This document shows, piece after piece, positions 4,962 to 6,806 of a DNA stretch of 6,806 nucleotides. The notes beneath the pieces were generated by a model. That model was given only the letters and a program-made list of their open reading frames with translations. It was not told the DNA's origin and did not search any database. The stretch comes from Gammaproteobacteria bacterium (GTDB taxonomy: Bacteria; Pseudomonadota; Gammaproteobacteria; JAJDOJ01): assembly GCA_027030565.1 (NCBI GenBank), contig JALVEU010000368.1, forward strand, positions 1 through 6,806, given 5' to 3'. Position 1 is the stretch's first letter; the number at the start of each line of letters is the position of its first letter. The position numbers and the translations under genes are program-made.

Positions 4962-6806
4962 TTAGAAGGAGTAGGCGAGGCTGAAGGCCACGAAGTCCCG
5001 GTCGTTCTGCAGGTTGAAATCGCCGGCCCCGAAGAAGTTCGTGTACGAGAAGTCGGCCGACCACTGGCTCAGGTAGTCGGCACGCAGTCCCAGAGAGATC
5101 GCCATCCGGTCTTCCAGGAAGTTCTCCCCGGGTCCGGGGGAGATGCCGTCCACATCGTGGCGCCATGCGACGCGCGGGAACAGGGTCACTGGGCCCAGGG
5201 CGTTGTTGTACTCCAGCTGGGCCCGGATCTGATAGCCCCAGGACACCTCGGAGACGAAATGATCGGCACCCAGCACCTGCCCCGCGAAGGCCTGATTGGG
5301 CCCGGGCGCCAGAGCGGGGTTGCCGCCCAGACCGGTATTGGGACCGTTGAGGCGCAGTCCCTTGCCCGCTGGCCCCCCCTTGTTCTGGTCCGGCAGGCCA
5401 GGCACCCAGGTCACGCCCACCTCGCCGATCACGGCCAGCGCATCGGCACCCAGCACCGGGCCGAACAGGCGCGTGGCGGTCACCTGGAACTGCAGCACGT
5501 CCTCGGTGATGAAGCCGGGAATCTCGGTCTGGTACTGGCCGAGAAAGTTGCCCAACTGGTTGGCTTCGGCCGCCTTCGGGTTCAGCGCGCCCAGCATGGC
5601 GCCGATCAGCTCGATGGTGTTGACCTGCATGGGCACGTCCAGCTTGTACGAGACCTCGCCTTGCAGGGCCCACCCGGTATTGCCCAGCTCGGTATTGAAG
5701 CTCGCGCCGATGGTCTTGATGTTCTCCGGATACACCGCCCGATAACGCGCCGTGCGGGCGAAGGCATCCACCGCCGCGTCGGTGATGGCACCCACGGTCT
5801 TGGGCCCCACCGCCCGCTCCTGCGCGGCCTGGGTCGCGATCACCCGCGCCTGATTGCGGGTCTGTCCGGCCGCCACACCGACCTGGATCCCGGCCTCCAC
5901 CGCCTGCTCGGGGGGCAGCCCCTGGGCCAGGGCGGCCAGGGTGGTGCCGGCCACCAGGGCCCCGGTGCCGGATGCCGGATCCCCCGGCGGGCCGGCGATG
6001 CGCGCTGCGGCAAGGGCGCCCTCCGCGCTGCCCGTGATGCCGTTGACCAGGGGCAGCTTGCTGTGGGTGTTGAGGAAATAGAATCCGAATTCCGTACCGT
6101 TCAGACGCTCGGAAAACAAGCGGAAGGCCAGCCCCCACTGCCCGGCGTCGGAGGCCCTGCGGTCCGGCGCCCGGGGAACGGCCTGGAACGTGTCCTCCAC
6201 GGGCTTGAAGCTGCCGTCAGGCAGCGCCCCGTCGTCGTAGGTGCCCCGGCCCAGGACCACACGGTCGCCACCCGGGGAGACGAAGTCGTTGCTGGAGAAG
6301 TAGCTGCCCGCCGGGTCGATTTCCACCTCGCGCCACTGGAGCTGGTAGAAGGCCTCCACCGAGGTGTTCTCACTGGGTGCGATGGAACCCCAGATCATGG
6401 GCACGGGCAGCAGGGCGTCGCGCAGCCGGGATCCCGGGGCACGCAGCGCATTGACGTCCACGGGATTGATGACATTGATGCCATTCTGGATGAAGGTGCT
6501 CTCGCCCCAGCTGAGCACCTGGTTGCCCACCCGGATCTCCCAGGGGTGGGCATCGGCCCCGCCGGTCAACCATCCGTAGGCGTCCAGGATCCGGATGCGG
6601 CGCCCCACCAGGTTGTCGGCGGCTCCCGGCAATGCCGTCCGATCGCGTTCGCCGTCGGCGTTCTCCAGATCGTAGAACCCGGTGGCCCGCGCGAACAGGC
6701 CGAAGTTCCGATAGCTCAGTTCGAGTTCGGAGCTGATGCTGAAGCGGTTGCTGGTGAGCGATCCGGCGTCATAGTTGAGATTGCCATCGTCGATGTTGAC
6801 CGACCA
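4962..6806 (-). CDS. DUF1302 family outer-membrane beta-barrel protein (partial, N-terminus beyond window)
   Basis: The reading frame stays open to the right edge, giving 614 residues and no start codon. A TTG at 6630-6632 is in frame but internal, because family-like sequence (NIDDGNLNYDAGSL, ELSYRNFGLFARATGFYDLEN) continues upstream of it. I judge that the signal peptide and roughly 60-80 residues are missing. DUF1302 motifs follow in order: LLDAYGW-like (ILDAYGWLTGG), VGNQVLSWGESTFIQNGINVINPVD, the PAGSYFSSNDFVSPGG loop, YPENIKTIGASFNTELG and ALQGEVSYKLDVPMQ. The protein ends in alternating hydrophobic/aromatic residues with a terminal Phe (FVAFSLAYSF), as expected for a BAM-assembled outer-membrane barrel. 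An Ala/Gly-rich, probably helical segment of about 95 residues interrupts the barrel (nt about 5745-6029). It is the first visible gene of the operon, and its TAA stop lies 19 nt before the DUF1329 start. The family has no settled function. A channel or receptor for hydrophobic substrates is inferred from context. Confidence 0.95.
   Translation of the reverse strand, partial: WSVNIDDGNLNYDAGSLTSNRFSISSELELSYRNFGLFARATGFYDLENADGERDRTALPGAADNLVGRRIRILDAYGWLTGGADAHPWEIRVGNQVLSWGESTFIQNGINVINPVDVNALRAPGSRLRDALLPVPMIWGSIAPSENTSVEAFYQLQWREVEIDPAGSYFSSNDFVSPGGDRVVLGRGTYDDGALPDGSFKPVEDTFQAVPRAPDRRASDAGQWGLAFRLFSERLNGTEFGFYFLNTHSKLPLVNGITGSAEGALAAARIAGPPGDPASGTGALVAGTTLAALAQGLPPEQAVEAGIQVGVAAGQTRNQARVIATQAAQERAVGPKTVGAITDAAVDAFARTARYRAVYPENIKTIGASFNTELGNTGWALQGEVSYKLDVPMQVNTIELIGAMLGALNPKAAEANQLGNFLGQYQTEIPGFITEDVLQFQVTATRLFGPVLGADALAVIGEVGVTWVPGLPDQNKGGPAGKGLRLNGPNTGLGGNPALAPGPNQAFAGQVLGADHFVSEVSWGYQIRAQLEYNNALGPVTLFPRVAWRHDVDGISPGPGENFLEDRMAISLGLRADYLSQWSADFSYTNFFGAGDFNLQNDRDFVAFSLAYSF

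Noticed and set aside
3485..4984. Plus-strand open frames of 251 and 222 codons opposite the DUF1329 gene
   Set aside because: They are antisense shadows of a clear DUF1329 gene. They show no recognisable motif, and the one ending at 4984 crosses the operon junction.
4831..6138. 435-codon minus-strand frame overlapping DUF1302 and DUF1329
   Set aside because: It is an out-of-frame shadow with an Arg/Gly/Pro/Ala-rich product. It overlaps two well-supported genes on the same strand.
6630..6632. TTG as the start of the DUF1302 gene
   Set aside because: The same frame continues to the window edge with family-like DUF1302 sequence, so the codon is an internal Leu and the gene is truncated by the window.

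Overview
The window is a dense, GC-rich stretch (roughly mid-60s percent by eye, with strong G/C preference at third codon positions). It is coded entirely on the minus strand and reads as one operon transcribed from the right edge to the left edge. The DUF1302 and DUF1329 families are typical of Pseudomonadota, mostly gamma- and betaproteobacteria that use lipids, hydrocarbons or aromatics. I cannot name the genus.

In transcription order the genes are: (1) a DUF1302 outer-membrane beta-barrel, cut at its N-terminus by the right edge (4962-6806); (2) a secreted periplasmic DUF1329 protein (about 3581-4942); (3) a secreted YCF48/BNR-type beta-propeller with six Asp-box repeats (about 2580-3557, possibly starting at a CTG at 3584); (4) a 769-residue, 12-TM RND/MMPL-type inner-membrane transporter (274-2583); (5) the first 76 residues of a YdjM-like (PF04307) membrane-bound metal-dependent hydrolase, running off the left edge (1-228). 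Junctions are tight: 19 nt, then an overlap or about 23 nt, then a 4-nt ATGA overlap, then 45 nt. There is no room for internal promoters and no convincing terminator. No RNA gene, mobile element or CRISPR array was seen.

Taken together, genes 1-4 place one component in each layer of a Gram-negative envelope: inner-membrane RND pump, two periplasmic proteins (one from a family related to LolA/LolB lipid carriers), and an outer-membrane barrel. The best inference is a trans-envelope conveyor for a hydrophobic molecule such as a lipid, fatty-acid derivative, sterol or wax-like compound. The substrate and direction cannot be read from the sequence. The linked YdjM-like hydrolase may be an accessory membrane enzyme.
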